64,000 nt of DNA from Paludibacter jiangxiensis (GTDB taxonomy: Bacteria > Bacteroidota > Bacteroidia > Bacteroidales > Paludibacteraceae): positions 248,001 through 312,000 of the forward strand of contig NZ_BDCR01000001.1 in assembly GCF_001618385.1 (NCBI RefSeq), in the 5' to 3' direction. Below, piece after piece: positions 47,950-56,886 of the stretch. The notes beneath the pieces are model-generated. The model had not been told where the DNA came from and made no database searches. It saw only the letters and a program-made list of their open reading frames with translations. Numbering within the stretch: the first letter of the stretch is position 1; every line of letters starts with the position of its first letter. Made by a program: the position numbers and the translations under genes.

Positions 47950-48255
47950 GAGAAAATGTTTTATGGGTGATTGATTTTAAAACAAAACATTTCAGGTATC
48001 GAATTCAGGCAATAATTGAATCAAATGTTTCGTTATCCGTAAAAATTGGATAATGCAAAGATAGCTATTTAACCACAAAAACAGGATATTCAAACTGCAA
48101 AAACACATGTTCATAGCCAGATACTCAACCAAGGTATTTATTTTCGGTTTTTTTTTGAGTAATTTTGTGTCGCTTGAACACAAAATCAGGATACCGCAAT
48201 CCAAACTGTTGCAAATGACAAAACAAGCATAAAACTTCAAGTAATTTCTATTTTC
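47950..48255. other. Divergent promoter region between sufS and the DUF4835 gene
   Basis: About 300 bases without a gene. A minus-strand -7 box TATCTTTG at 48056-48063 would serve sufS with a leader of about 100 bases. A plus-strand TAATTTTG at 48160-48167 would serve the DUF4835 gene. No clear operator or RNA structure was seen. Confidence 0.5.
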
Positions 48256-49155
48256 ATGAAACAAATCATCCTTTCTTTCGTAGCTCTGATAATGACATTC
48301 AGCATTTCCGCACAAGAATTGAGATGTCGTGTTCAGGTAAATTCCAGCTTAATTCAGGGGACAAACAAGCAAATTTTCACGACACTTGAGAAAGAGCTGA
48401 ATGAATTGATGAACAACCGAAAATGGAGCAATGCGACTTACACTTCCAACGAACGCATTGAATGTTCGCTCGTCATCACCATAAAAAACTACTCGGGCGG
48501 CGACAATTTTACCGGAGAATTACAAGTTCAGGCTCGTCGTCCGGTATACAACTCCACCTACTTTACGACATTATTCAATTTCAGGGATCAAAATTTCAAT
48601 TTTAACTATATTGAATCACAACCTCTGGAAACAACTGAACGACAGACATCCAACAATTTGGTTGCCATGCTCTATTTTTATGGCTATGTCATTTTAGGCT
48701 ATGATGCCGATTCATTTTCACGCTTAGGTGGTTCTCCTTTCTTTCATCGCGCCGAAGAGATTGCCAATGCAATGCAAAGCTCATCAGAAACAGGATGGAA
48801 AGCTTTTGAATCAGAACACAACCGCTACGCCCTGATTAATGGCATTCTGGACGAAAAACTGCGCCCCGTACGCGAACTTTACTATGACTACCACCGCCTG
48901 GGACTGGACATAATGGCCGAAAATGCAGATAATGGCCGGTCAAAAATAGCATCATCGCTCATGGTGCTTCGTCAGGCAAATAACGACCGTCTTTACAACA
49001 TAGCCATAACATCTTTCCTTGACACGAAAATTGATGAAATCGCCGATATTTTCAGCAATGGGCAACCAAAGGAGAAAAGTGATGTCTATGCCTTGCTGTT
49101 GGACGTAGCTCCATCGATGCAAAAACGCTTTGAAAAAATTCAGAACGGAAAATAA
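48256..49155 (+). CDS. DUF4835 family protein (PorD-like)
   Basis: 299 residues with a signal peptide (1-20, ending ISAQ). The start ELRCRVQVNSSLIQGTNKQIFTTLEKELNELMNNRKW is the family's hallmark: in each member a short N-terminal motif is followed by FxxLExxLxEFxNxxKW. Related proteins have been linked to type IX secretion as PorD. recN follows by 18 bases, which is the usual order in Bacteroidota. A T9SS role here is by family. Confidence 0.85.
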   Translation: MKQIILSFVALIMTFSISAQELRCRVQVNSSLIQGTNKQIFTTLEKELNELMNNRKWSNATYTSNERIECSLVITIKNYSGGDNFTGELQVQARRPVYNSTYFTTLFNFRDQNFNFNYIESQPLETTERQTSNNLVAMLYFYGYVILGYDADSFSRLGGSPFFHRAEEIANAMQSSSETGWKAFESEHNRYALINGILDEKLRPVRELYYDYHRLGLDIMAENADNGRSKIASSLMVLRQANNDRLYNIAITSFLDTKIDEIADIFSNGQPKEKSDVYALLLDVAPSMQKRFEKIQNGK

Positions 49156-49173
49156 ACCCGCACAAGCCCGCAA

Positions 49174-50835
49174 ATGATAACTTCGCTACACATAGAAAAC
49201 TACGTACTGATTTCCAATCTTGACATACAGTTCCAATCCGGCTTTTCGGTTATTACCGGAGAAACCGGAGCCGGAAAGTCGATTATACTGGGCGCTCTGG
49301 GACTTATTCTTGGACAAAGAGCCGACTCTAAAACCATAAAGAATGGCGCCTCAAAATGCATCATTGAAGGGTCGTTTCGAATAGGCGATTATAACCTGCA
49401 GGAATTCTTCACACAAAATGATCTGGATTACGATAACGAATGTTTGATTCGCCGGGAAATATCCGGCAACGGGAAATCACGCTCATTTATCAACGACACT
49501 CCCGTTGGACTTCAACAGTTAAAAGAGCTGGGCGACAAACTGATAGACATTCATTCTCAGCACCAGAATTTACTGTTGTCAAACGACAGCTTTCAACTTC
49601 AGGTTGTAGACACAATCGCAAAAAGCAGTCAGGAATCAATCACATATCAAAAAAAATATTTCGACCACAAACGTTGCACACAGGAACTTTCGATACTCAA
49701 AGCATCTGCACTGCAACAAAAAGCCGAAAGTGATTTTCTGCAATTTCAGTTCAGTCAGCTCAATGAGGCTCAGCTTATGGCAGGTGAGCAGGAACAACAG
49801 GAACAGGAATTACAACTGCTTTCTCACGCAGAAGAAATCAAGACCGAATTATCAAAAGCCGCATACCTGATTGACGATGAAAATGGCTCCGCAATGCCAC
49901 CACTCAAAGAAGCTTTGATGGCTTTGCGACACGCAGAAAAAATTTATCCGCAAAGTTCAGAATGGATGCAACGCCTCGACTCCTGCATCATAGAACTAAA
50001 AGATCTGGCTACAGAAATACACAAAACTCAGGAAAACATTGATGTAGATCCGGCAAAAGCGGAACAAATCAAACAACGGCTGGACTTACTATACACGTTG
50101 GAACAAAAACATCGGGTTGCTTCGGTAGAAGAGCTGATTGAACTGCGCGAAAAATTTGACGGGCAGTTGCAACAAATAGAATCTCTCGATGATAAAATTG
50201 AACATCTCGAAAAAGAAGCTACCAAACTTCACAACGAAATGCTGGAAGCCGGTGCGAAGCTGACTCAAAAGCGCAAGGCAGCATTTCCTCTGATTGAAAA
50301 ACACCTGATTTCACAGCTCCGGCAACTCGGAATGCCTGAAATCCGGTTCGAAGTAAGACTCACTCCCCGTCTCGATTGGTCGGTAACCGGCAACGACGAT
50401 ATTCAATTTTATTTTTCGGCAAACAAAAACAGCCAATTGCAACCCGTTGCCCAAACCGCTTCCGGAGGTGAAATTTCACGCGTAATGATAAGTCTCAAAT
50501 CGCTAATTGCCAGTGCAAAATCATTACCAACCATCATTTTCGACGAAATAGACATGGGCATTTCCGGCGAAGTGGCCAACTCTATGTCGCTCATAATGAA
50601 AACCCTGGGGACATATATGCAGGTAATAGCCATCACTCACTTACCCCAGATTGCAGCGCAAGGATCATCGCATTATAAGGTATTCAAAAGCAACCAAAAC
50701 GATTCGACAGAAACCTCGATCAAACAACTAACGAATGAAGAACGAGTTACCGAGATTGCAGGGATGCTGAGCGGAAATTCGATATCTCAGGCTGCCATAG
50801 AAAACGCGAAACAACTTTTATCTGTTACAGCATAG
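49174..50835 (+). CDS. recN: DNA repair protein RecN
   Basis: 553 residues, full length. SMC-like ATPase: Walker A GETGAGKSIILGALGL (about 28), central coiled coil (about 160-370), ABC signature TASGGEISRVMISLK and Walker B TIIFDEIDMGISGEVA, with the D-loop/His region ITHLPQIAA. RecN gathers broken DNA ends for recombination. It is preceded by the DUF4835 gene on the same transcript. Confidence 0.96.
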   Translation: MITSLHIENYVLISNLDIQFQSGFSVITGETGAGKSIILGALGLILGQRADSKTIKNGASKCIIEGSFRIGDYNLQEFFTQNDLDYDNECLIRREISGNGKSRSFINDTPVGLQQLKELGDKLIDIHSQHQNLLLSNDSFQLQVVDTIAKSSQESITYQKKYFDHKRCTQELSILKASALQQKAESDFLQFQFSQLNEAQLMAGEQEQQEQELQLLSHAEEIKTELSKAAYLIDDENGSAMPPLKEALMALRHAEKIYPQSSEWMQRLDSCIIELKDLATEIHKTQENIDVDPAKAEQIKQRLDLLYTLEQKHRVASVEELIELREKFDGQLQQIESLDDKIEHLEKEATKLHNEMLEAGAKLTQKRKAAFPLIEKHLISQLRQLGMPEIRFEVRLTPRLDWSVTGNDDIQFYFSANKNSQLQPVAQTASGGEISRVMISLKSLIASAKSLPTIIFDEIDMGISGEVANSMSLIMKTLGTYMQVIAITHLPQIAAQGSSHYKVFKSNQNDSTETSIKQLTNEERVTEIAGMLSGNSISQAAIENAKQLLSVTA

Positions 50836-50903
50836 CATTTTTTAGGGTAAAAGAGCATCAATCCGCGGAAAAGTAACTATTTTTGTACAAAACACAGGTG
50901 CTT

Positions 50904-51212
50904 ATGAGGAAATGCTTTACCATTCTATTATTGTCATTTTTCCTGTTATCAACCAGCCATTTAGCTGCACAAACCACTACTTATCCTGACACACAGGAGC
51001 AAACTCAACGCATTGGAGTTGTGGTTTCTGAGAAAAAAATGACCGTGTTTAATGCCCCTTACAACACCTCATTAAAGGTTTTCAGCCTCGTAGGCGTGAA
51101 AGTCGCAGAGTTTAAGGTCACGTTAACACGACAGGATTTTTATCTGGATCTCCCAATTGGCTATTACATCGTCAAAGTTGGAGAACAGACGTTCAAAATC
51201 GCTATAAGATAA
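50904..51212 (+). CDS. Mini-protein made of a signal peptide and a T9SS-tail-like domain
   Basis: 102 residues from ATG 50904. The signal peptide (about 1-23, ending LAAQ) is followed by a short Thr/Gln linker and then a single beta domain (about 43-102) that looks like a T9SS type A C-terminal domain: NTSLKVFSLVGVKVAEFKV, then DLPIGYYIVKVGEQTFKIAIR. Normal cargo has such a domain behind a large passenger; here almost no passenger exists. It is the third gene after DUF4835 and recN and has its own terminator. Confidence 0.72.
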   Translation: MRKCFTILLLSFFLLSTSHLAAQTTTYPDTQEQTQRIGVVVSEKKMTVFNAPYNTSLKVFSLVGVKVAEFKVTLTRQDFYLDLPIGYYIVKVGEQTFKIAIR

Positions 51213-51213
51213 A

Positions 51214-51246
51214 CAAAAAAGGATGCCGGTTGGCATCCTTTTTTTG
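51214..51246 (+). terminator. Terminator after the mini T9SS-tail gene
   Basis: AAAAAAGGATGCC / GGCATCCTTTTTTT around GGTT. Confidence 0.9.
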
Positions 51247-51388
51247 TATCCCTTTATGAGTACGACCAAAAAGTACCACTTTTTTTCCTGTTGATATTAC
51301 CACATCCGCCTTTGAGTATCGTAATTTTGCATCAAAGAAATTATTGTTGTTTCAGCTGAAAGTAACACAAGAACTAAAAATTACGATT

Positions 51389-51961
51389 ATGAAAAAGATT
51401 GCTTTATCAATAGTTTTAGGCATGTTTGCCTTATTAGCTTCGGCGCAAACCTGGGTCTCGGATCCCGCTCACTCCCATTTAACCTTTGCCGTCAGTCACA
51501 TGACCATCTCGGAAGTAACCGGCAATTTCACTCAGTTTGAAGTGAAAGTTACGGCAACAAAACCCGACCATAGCGACGCAAAAGTGGAGGTAACCGTTCA
51601 GGTTGCCAGTATCAACACCGACGTGGAAGCTCGTAACAACCACCTGAAGACAGCCGACTTTTTCGACGTGGCCACCTATCCGACAATGAACTTCAAAAGC
51701 ACGTCGATTAAAAAAGTACAGGGAAACCATTACAAAATGGCAGGCAACCTCACCATGCACGGAGTAACCAAACCCATTGTACTGGATGTGTATTACAAAG
51801 GCACCGTCACCAATCCGATGAACAAAAAAGAGACATCCGGATTCTTGCTTAAAGGGAAGCTCAACCGTATGGATTACGGCGTCGGCCCGAAATTTCCGGC
51901 AGCGTTCGTTGGAACTGACATTACCATCTCCGGGAGCGTTGAATTTACAGAGAGTAAATAA
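51389..51961 (+). CDS. YceI-like lipid-binding protein
   Basis: 190 residues from ATG 51389; the longer frame lacks a sensible signal start. The signal peptide (1-20, ending ASAQ) is followed by one YceI barrel with TWVSDPAHSHLTFAVSHM, the repeated phrase VEARNNHLKTADFFDVATYPTMNFKST and LTMHGVTKPIVL. The lipocalin-like fold binds isoprenoid-type lipids in the periplasm. Ends in a long bidirectional hairpin. Confidence 0.93.
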   Translation: MKKIALSIVLGMFALLASAQTWVSDPAHSHLTFAVSHMTISEVTGNFTQFEVKVTATKPDHSDAKVEVTVQVASINTDVEARNNHLKTADFFDVATYPTMNFKSTSIKKVQGNHYKMAGNLTMHGVTKPIVLDVYYKGTVTNPMNKKETSGFLLKGKLNRMDYGVGPKFPAAFVGTDITISGSVEFTESK

Positions 51962-51973
51962 AGTGTTTCGAGA

Positions 51974-52019
51974 TTTAAACGACAAAAGGCAGCCTAAAGA
52001 CTGCCTTTTGTCGTTTAAA
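51974..52019. terminator. Bidirectional terminator between the YceI and DUF1015 genes
   Basis: A perfect 19-base stem (51974-51992 with 52001-52019) and 8-base loop, one of the longest hairpins in the window. Confidence 0.85.
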
Positions 52020-52031
52020 GAAGTGCCGGAA

Positions 52032-53276
52032 TTAATCCAGCTTATGAATTACCAGACCTGAACGCAATTTCGGTTCAAACCAGGTTGTTTTTGGAGGCAT
52101 AATATTTCCGCTATCAGCAATATCGATCAATTGCTTCATCGAAACGGGATAAAGAGCCAACGCCACCTTCATTTCTCCGTTATCTACACGGCGTTTCAAT
52201 TCACCCAGACCACGAATACCGCCCACAAAGTCAATGCGCTTGTCAGAACGAAGGTCTTTGATGCCGAGAATTTCGTCTAAAATCAGGTTCGACGAAATAG
52301 TTACGTCCAACACACCGATAGGGTCGTTATCGTTGTAAGTACCCGCCTTAGCTGTCAACGAGTACCATTTACCAGAAAGGTAAAGTGCAAAATTGTGTAA
52401 AGCTGTCGGTTTGTAAATGTCAGCACCTTTTTCTTCTACAACGAAATCTTTTCCCAAAGCCGACAAGAACTGTTCGTCTGTCAACCCGTTCAAATCTTTC
52501 ACTACACGATTGTAGTCGATAATATTCAGCTGGTTATCCGGGAAACAAACAGCAAGGAAGTAATTGTATTCTTCGTCGCCGTTGTGATTTGGATTTTGTT
52601 TGCGTTTTTCGTCACCCACCAAAGCAGCAGCTGCGCTACGGTGATGACCATCAGCAATATACATAGCCGGAATAGACGCAAAAATCTCGGTAATGCGACT
52701 GATGGTAGCATCGTCATTAATCACCCAGAAATGATGACCAAAACCATCGGGAGCCACAAAATCATATTCGGGCGCGTTTTTGGTAACATTACTAACAATA
52801 GCATCCAATTCAGCCTGATGCGGATAGGCAAAAAATACCGGTTCGATGTTGGCATTATTCACGCGGACGTGTTTCATGCGGTCTTCTTCCTTGTCGCGAC
52901 GTGTCAGTTCATGTTTTTTGATGTTGCCTTTCATGTAGTCTTCTACGGCAGCTGCCACGCAAAGTCCGTACTGAGTGCGACCGTTCATTGTTTGTGCATA
53001 TACATAATAACGATCTTTATCATCCTGCACCAGCCAGCCCTCTTTCTGAAACTTATTAAAGTTTTCGACTGCTTTGGCATACACTTTTTCGTCGTGTTCG
53101 TCAGTACCGACCGGGAAATCAATTTCCGGCTTAATGATATGATAAAGCGATTTCTGGTTATCCCCGGCTTCAGCACGGGCTTCTTCGGAGTTCAACACAT
53201 CATAGGGACGCGAAGCTACCTGTTCCACTAATTCTTTCGGTGGACGCACGCCCCGAAACGGTTTTATTATTGCCAT
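52032..53276 (-). CDS. DUF1015 family protein
   Basis: 414 residues from ATG 53276; a TTG two codons earlier is less likely. Soluble, with the family phrases IIKPFRGVRPP at the start, RPYDVLNSEEARAEAGDN, the central YIADGHHRSAAA and, near the end, PPKTTWFEPKLRSGLVIHKLD. The function is not settled; these proteins are often beside serA or serC, yet neither is here. Single gene. Confidence 0.9.
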   Translation of the reverse strand: MAIIKPFRGVRPPKELVEQVASRPYDVLNSEEARAEAGDNQKSLYHIIKPEIDFPVGTDEHDEKVYAKAVENFNKFQKEGWLVQDDKDRYYVYAQTMNGRTQYGLCVAAAVEDYMKGNIKKHELTRRDKEEDRMKHVRVNNANIEPVFFAYPHQAELDAIVSNVTKNAPEYDFVAPDGFGHHFWVINDDATISRITEIFASIPAMYIADGHHRSAAAALVGDEKRKQNPNHNGDEEYNYFLAVCFPDNQLNIIDYNRVVKDLNGLTDEQFLSALGKDFVVEEKGADIYKPTALHNFALYLSGKWYSLTAKAGTYNDNDPIGVLDVTISSNLILDEILGIKDLRSDKRIDFVGGIRGLGELKRRVDNGEMKVALALYPVSMKQLIDIADSGNIMPPKTTWFEPKLRSGLVIHKLD

Positions 53277-53408
53277 AATCAAGTATAAATTTGGGTTTTC
53301 AAAGGAGTAGCAAAGGTAGCTACTTTTCCCGACTTATTAAAGCAAAAGCAGGCGATGTTTACTCCTCATTATCAAAGAAGAAAGCCACAATAAAAATTTA
53401 CCGAACTC

Positions 53409-53440
53409 TTTGGTTTGAAAGAAAAAAATGATTACTTTTG
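53409..53440 (+). promoter_or_regulatory. Promoter of rplU-rpmA
   Basis: TTTG at 53409-53412, TACTTTTG at 53433-53440, spacer 20. The leader to the ATG at 53535 is about 90 bases, long for this phylum and possibly structured. Confidence 0.65.
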
Positions 53441-53534
53441 CATCCTGATTTTCCGAAGGGGTCTTTAGAAAGTAGCGCTGTTGCAGAGAAGCCGCATCTC
53501 ACCTCCCGGATGTAATTGAAAAACAATTTATTAC

Positions 53535-53849
53535 ATGTACGCAATTGTTGAAATTTTAGGACAACAGTTCAAGGTGGAAGCCGGACAAAAACTGTTTGTT
53601 CATCGCATGCAGGAAGCCGAAGCTGGCTCGCAGATCGAATTTGAAAAAGTCTTATTGGTAGACAAAGACGGTGCTGTTACCGTTGGTGCTCCAGTTGTTG
53701 AAGGTGCTAAAATCGTAGCCGAAGTAAAAGGCCACGTAAAAGGCGACAAAGTTCTTGTTTTCAAAAAGAAAAGAAGAAACGACTATCAGAAAATGAATGG
53801 TCACCGTCAGTACTTCACTGAACTGTTTGTAAAAGAAATCGTAGCATAA
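53535..53849 (+). CDS. rplU: Ribosomal protein bL21
   Basis: 104 residues, with [18 protein letters not shown] at the start and [21 protein letters not shown] near the end, both characteristic. A 50S protein that binds 23S rRNA. First gene of rplU-rpmA. Confidence 0.98.
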   Translation: MYAIVEILGQQFKVEAGQKLFVHRMQEAEAGSQIEFEKVLLVDKDGAVTVGAPVVEGAKIVAEVKGHVKGDKVLVFKKKRRNDYQKMNGHRQYFTELFVKEIVA

Positions 53850-53870
53850 ACTCATTAAAACTTAACAATA

Positions 53871-54134
53871 ATGGCACATAAAAAAGGCGTCGGTAGTTCC
53901 AAGAACGGTCGCGAATCGGAAAGTAAACGACTTGGAGTGAAAATCTTTGGCGGCCAGTTTGCTAAGGCAGGCAACATCATCGTTCGTCAACGTGGCACTG
54001 TTCACAACCCTGGCGAAAACGTTGGTTTAGGCAAAGACCACACACTGTTTGCTTTGGTTACAGGCAAAGTTGTTTTCCGCAAAAGAAAAGACAACAAATC
54101 TTTTGTATCTGTAGAACCGGTTGCTGAAGCGTAA
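53871..54134 (+). CDS. rpmA: Ribosomal protein bL27
   Basis: 87 residues, beginning [24 protein letters not shown] and containing [17 protein letters not shown], diagnostic for bL27. Its N-terminus reaches the peptidyl transferase centre. It lies 21 bases after rplU and is followed by a terminator. Confidence 0.98.
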   Translation: MAHKKGVGSSKNGRESESKRLGVKIFGGQFAKAGNIIVRQRGTVHNPGENVGLGKDHTLFALVTGKVVFRKRKDNKSFVSVEPVAEA

Positions 54135-54159
54135 GCCCAGGCACTGCAAAACAATATAA

Positions 54160-54197
54160 AACCTCCCCGTTCGATGGAACGCGGGAGGTTTTTTTGT
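54160..54197 (+). terminator. Terminator of rplU-rpmA
   Basis: AACCTCCC...GGGAGGTT stem with an inner GTTC/GAAC step, ending in TTTTTTTG. Confidence 0.9.
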
Positions 54198-54309
54198 TAT
54201 TTCTCCGCCAAAACACCAAAAGACACATCAAGGAACCGACACCGCTACCAAACCTGTCTTTTGATTGCGTTTTAATTTAAATCCATTTCAATAAACAGCG
54301 GATAAATCG

Positions 54310-54317
54310 TACCTTTG
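54310..54317 (+). promoter_or_regulatory. -7 box of serS
   Basis: TACCTTTG 61 bases before the ATG at 54379; the -33 box is poor. Confidence 0.45.
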
Positions 54318-54378
54318 TTCCTCTGCTAAACACAGAGAAAATATTTCAATTGAAAATTGTAAATTATAAATATACAAC

Positions 54379-55647
54379 ATGTTAACGCTAAAATTCATCA
54401 CCGAAAACAAAGAAGAGGTGATTCGCCGGTTGGCAAAAAAACATTTTGATGGCGCCGAAATCATCGGGCAAGTTGTAGAACTGGATGCAAAACGCCGTAG
54501 TGTGCAAGCATCGCTGGATGCCGAATCCGCCGAAATGAACGCTCTTTCGAAAGCTATCGGAGAACTTTTCAAACAAGGCAAACAGGCAGAAGCATCTGAA
54601 GCAAAAGCTAAAACTGCCGAGCTGAAAGAGGCTATCAAAGCTCAATCGACCGAATTGGATGCCATCGAAAAACAGTTGATCGACATTTTGGTAACCATCC
54701 CGAATCTTCCTCACGAGTCGGTGCCCGAAGGACGCGTTGCCGAAGACAACGTGGTGGAAAAAATGGGCGGTACTATACCTGAACTCCCCGAAGATGCCCT
54801 TCCCCACTGGGAATTGGCCAAAAAATACGACCTGATTGATTTTGAACTAGGCGTAAAAATAACCGGAGCAGGCTTCCCTGTTTACAAAGGTAAAGGAGCC
54901 CGTTTGCAACGCGCTTTGATCAACTTCTTTCTCGACAATGCACGTGACGCCGGCTATTTGGAAATACAACCTCCTTACGTGGTAAATCAGGCTTCCGGCT
55001 ACGGAACAGGCCAGTTGCCCGACAAGGAAGGCCAGATGTATCACGCCAATCTGGACGATCTTTACCTGATTCCTACAGCAGAAGTTCCCGTCACCAACAT
55101 TTACCGTGATGTAATTTTACAGGAAAGCGAACTGCCCGTCAAAAACACTGCTTATTCGGCCTGTTTCCGTCGCGAAGCCGGTTCGTATGGCAAGGACGTG
55201 CGCGGATTGAACCGCCTTCACCAGTTCGACAAAGTAGAAATCGTTCGCATCGACAAACCGGAACACTCCTACGATTCATTGAAAGAGATGGTTGCTTACG
55301 TTCAAACATTAGTGGACAAGCTGGAACTTCCCTGGCGCATCCTGCGCCTTTGCGGTGGCGACATGAGCTTTACTTCTGCACTTACATTTGACTTCGAAGT
55401 ATTTTCTGCCGCTCAAAAACGCTGGTTGGAAGTAAGTTCGGTATCCAATTTCGAAAGCTATCAGGCAAACCGTCTGAAATGCCGTTACAAAGGTGAAGAT
55501 AAAAAGGCTCAGCTTTGTCACACATTGAACGGAAGCGCTTTGGCTCTGCCGCGTATCGTAGCAGCATTACTCGAAAACAACCAAACACCCGAAGGTATTC
55601 GCATACCGAAAGCTTTGGCTCCCTACACCGGATTTGAAATGATCTAA
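54379..55647 (+). CDS. serS: Seryl-tRNA synthetase
   Basis: 422 residues, full length. The N-terminal coiled-coil arm that holds tRNA-Ser (about 25-105, Ala/Lys/Glu rich) is followed by a class II catalytic core with motif 2 FRREAGSYGKDVRGLNRLHQF and motif 3 NGSALALPRIVAALLENNQ. Single gene with its own terminator. Confidence 0.97.
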   Translation: MLTLKFITENKEEVIRRLAKKHFDGAEIIGQVVELDAKRRSVQASLDAESAEMNALSKAIGELFKQGKQAEASEAKAKTAELKEAIKAQSTELDAIEKQLIDILVTIPNLPHESVPEGRVAEDNVVEKMGGTIPELPEDALPHWELAKKYDLIDFELGVKITGAGFPVYKGKGARLQRALINFFLDNARDAGYLEIQPPYVVNQASGYGTGQLPDKEGQMYHANLDDLYLIPTAEVPVTNIYRDVILQESELPVKNTAYSACFRREAGSYGKDVRGLNRLHQFDKVEIVRIDKPEHSYDSLKEMVAYVQTLVDKLELPWRILRLCGGDMSFTSALTFDFEVFSAAQKRWLEVSSVSNFESYQANRLKCRYKGEDKKAQLCHTLNGSALALPRIVAALLENNQTPEGIRIPKALAPYTGFEMI

Positions 55648-55673
55648 GACAACTTTTCCAAGAAAAAACGTCC

Positions 55674-55707
55674 AACCGCTCTTCCCACAAGGAGCGGTTT
55701 TTCTTTT
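55674..55707 (+). terminator. Terminator after serS
   Basis: AACCGCTC / GAGCGGTT around a 10-base loop, then TTTCTTTT. Confidence 0.85.
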
Positions 55708-55829
55708 AAATTGAAAATAAAAAGGTAATAATAATTTCAATTTAAAACACAAAGCGTTAATTTAATTGAATACACATCAATTTTTACCAAAACAACCCGT
55801 TTTATCAGTTTATTCTTTTTATCTTTGTT

Positions 55830-56015
55830 GTGCAAACATTCAGACAAGGACTGGAGCACACACAACACAACAACAGGCTTAACCAACCTGCTATTTTCAG
55901 CCCGCTTATTTGTCCTCCAAAAGAGAAATTCGGTTTGCATCCTGATGAAAGGATAAGACAACTAACCATTCGACAAACGACGGCAAAAAGTTAACTTGCC
56001 GTTATCTTTTCTTTT
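55830..56015 (+). ncRNA. Candidate orphan small RNA with its own promoter and terminator
   Basis: A -7 box TATCTTTG lies at 55820-55827. A rho-independent terminator follows, ACGGCAA (55980-55986) with TTGCCGT (55996-56002), then TATCTTTTCTTTT. Between them, about 150 bases hold no usable ORF. The early TGCAAAC (55831-55837) is the perfect complement of GTTTGCA (55933-55939), and AGGAC (55847-55851) of GTCCT (55912-55916), suggesting a long folded rod. Size and shape would suit a 6S RNA, but I cannot identify the family. The -33 box is poor. Confidence 0.5.
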
Positions 56016-56025
56016 GTGCCAACAT

Positions 56026-56219
56026 CTCTGACTGATGTGTCAGAGCAAATTATCATCCCAATGATATACACTTAGGCATATATTCTTACCTAATAAAATA
56101 TAAACGCTCATGAGTATGCAAAGCATCTCATTTTTTCTCAATTATTCACTTTTAAGTTACAGAGCGACGTGAGGTCGCTTTGTAACTACAACACCACCCT
56201 GCTGATGTTTCAGAACATC
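56026..56219. repeat. Cluster of three hairpins downstream of the exonuclease gene
   Basis: CTCTGAC/GTCAGAG (56026-56045), GTTACAGAGCGAC/GTCGCTTTGTAAC (56156-56186, 13 bases with one G-U) and GATGTT/AACATC (56204-56219). The middle one could end the minus-strand operon. Otherwise 56016-56284 shows no gene. Confidence 0.5.
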
Positions 56220-56284
56220 CTCAAGCCCCGTTTACCCTTAGAAAACAATAGCAAAACGCAGCTCCTTAATAGCCGATAAGATTT

Positions 56285-56833
56285 TTATAGTGCTTTCAAT
56301 TTCAACCCGGACCGAGCTAACAAACTCTCCAACGAAGGTGTAACCATTTCTTCTCCGGCTTTCAGCACTAATTTTGCACACGCTTCGGCATCTGCTCCCG
56401 CACGGTGATGACGAAACCGGATATCAAACATATCGCACAAGCTGTTTAATTTATAAGATGGTAGGCCCTTCCAGGTTTTCTTCGACAAGGATACACTGCA
56501 AACGTAATCGCTATGCGGAATTGCCAAATCATAATGGCGCAGCGAAGCTCGTAACACTCCCATATCAAAAGCCGCATTATGAGCCACCAGAACCGTATCT
56601 TCCAACCAGGGACGCAATTCGCCCCACATCTCCTCAAATGTTGCTTCAAACTGCAGATTGGAAGATGAAATTCCGTGCACTTTTTGACACCACGGGTTCA
56701 TATATGGAAAACACGCAGGCTTAATAAGCCGTGAAAAGGTCTTCGTAATTTCACCGTCTTCTATACGGCACAATCCTATCTCACAAGGAAACTGCGCATG
56801 TGCCGTTTCAAAATCTATTGCTGTAAAAGTCAT
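56285..56833 (-). CDS. DnaQ-like 3'-5' exonuclease
   Basis: 182 residues, DEDDh family. Exo I has the Asp and Glu in TAIDFETAH, Exo II is HNAAFDMGVL, and Exo III is HHRAGADAEACA, with His and Asp in place. It is free-standing, without a polymerase or GIY-YIG domain, so it may trim DNA or RNA ends in repair. Last gene of a minus-strand unit after the S41 peptidase (53 bases). Confidence 0.92.
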   Translation of the reverse strand: MTFTAIDFETAHAQFPCEIGLCRIEDGEITKTFSRLIKPACFPYMNPWCQKVHGISSSNLQFEATFEEMWGELRPWLEDTVLVAHNAAFDMGVLRASLRHYDLAIPHSDYVCSVSLSKKTWKGLPSYKLNSLCDMFDIRFRHHRAGADAEACAKLVLKAGEEMVTPSLESLLARSGLKLKAL

Positions 56834-56886
56834 TATATATTGATATTCTGAATTTTAATTCACTAACGTGCAGATGTATTTTTTCA

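Noticed and set aside
47992-48315. A 107-codon minus-strand frame between sufS and the DUF4835 gene
   Set aside because: It overlaps the start of the DUF4835 gene and the divergent promoter region, and is Cys/Leu/Phe-rich without any motif.
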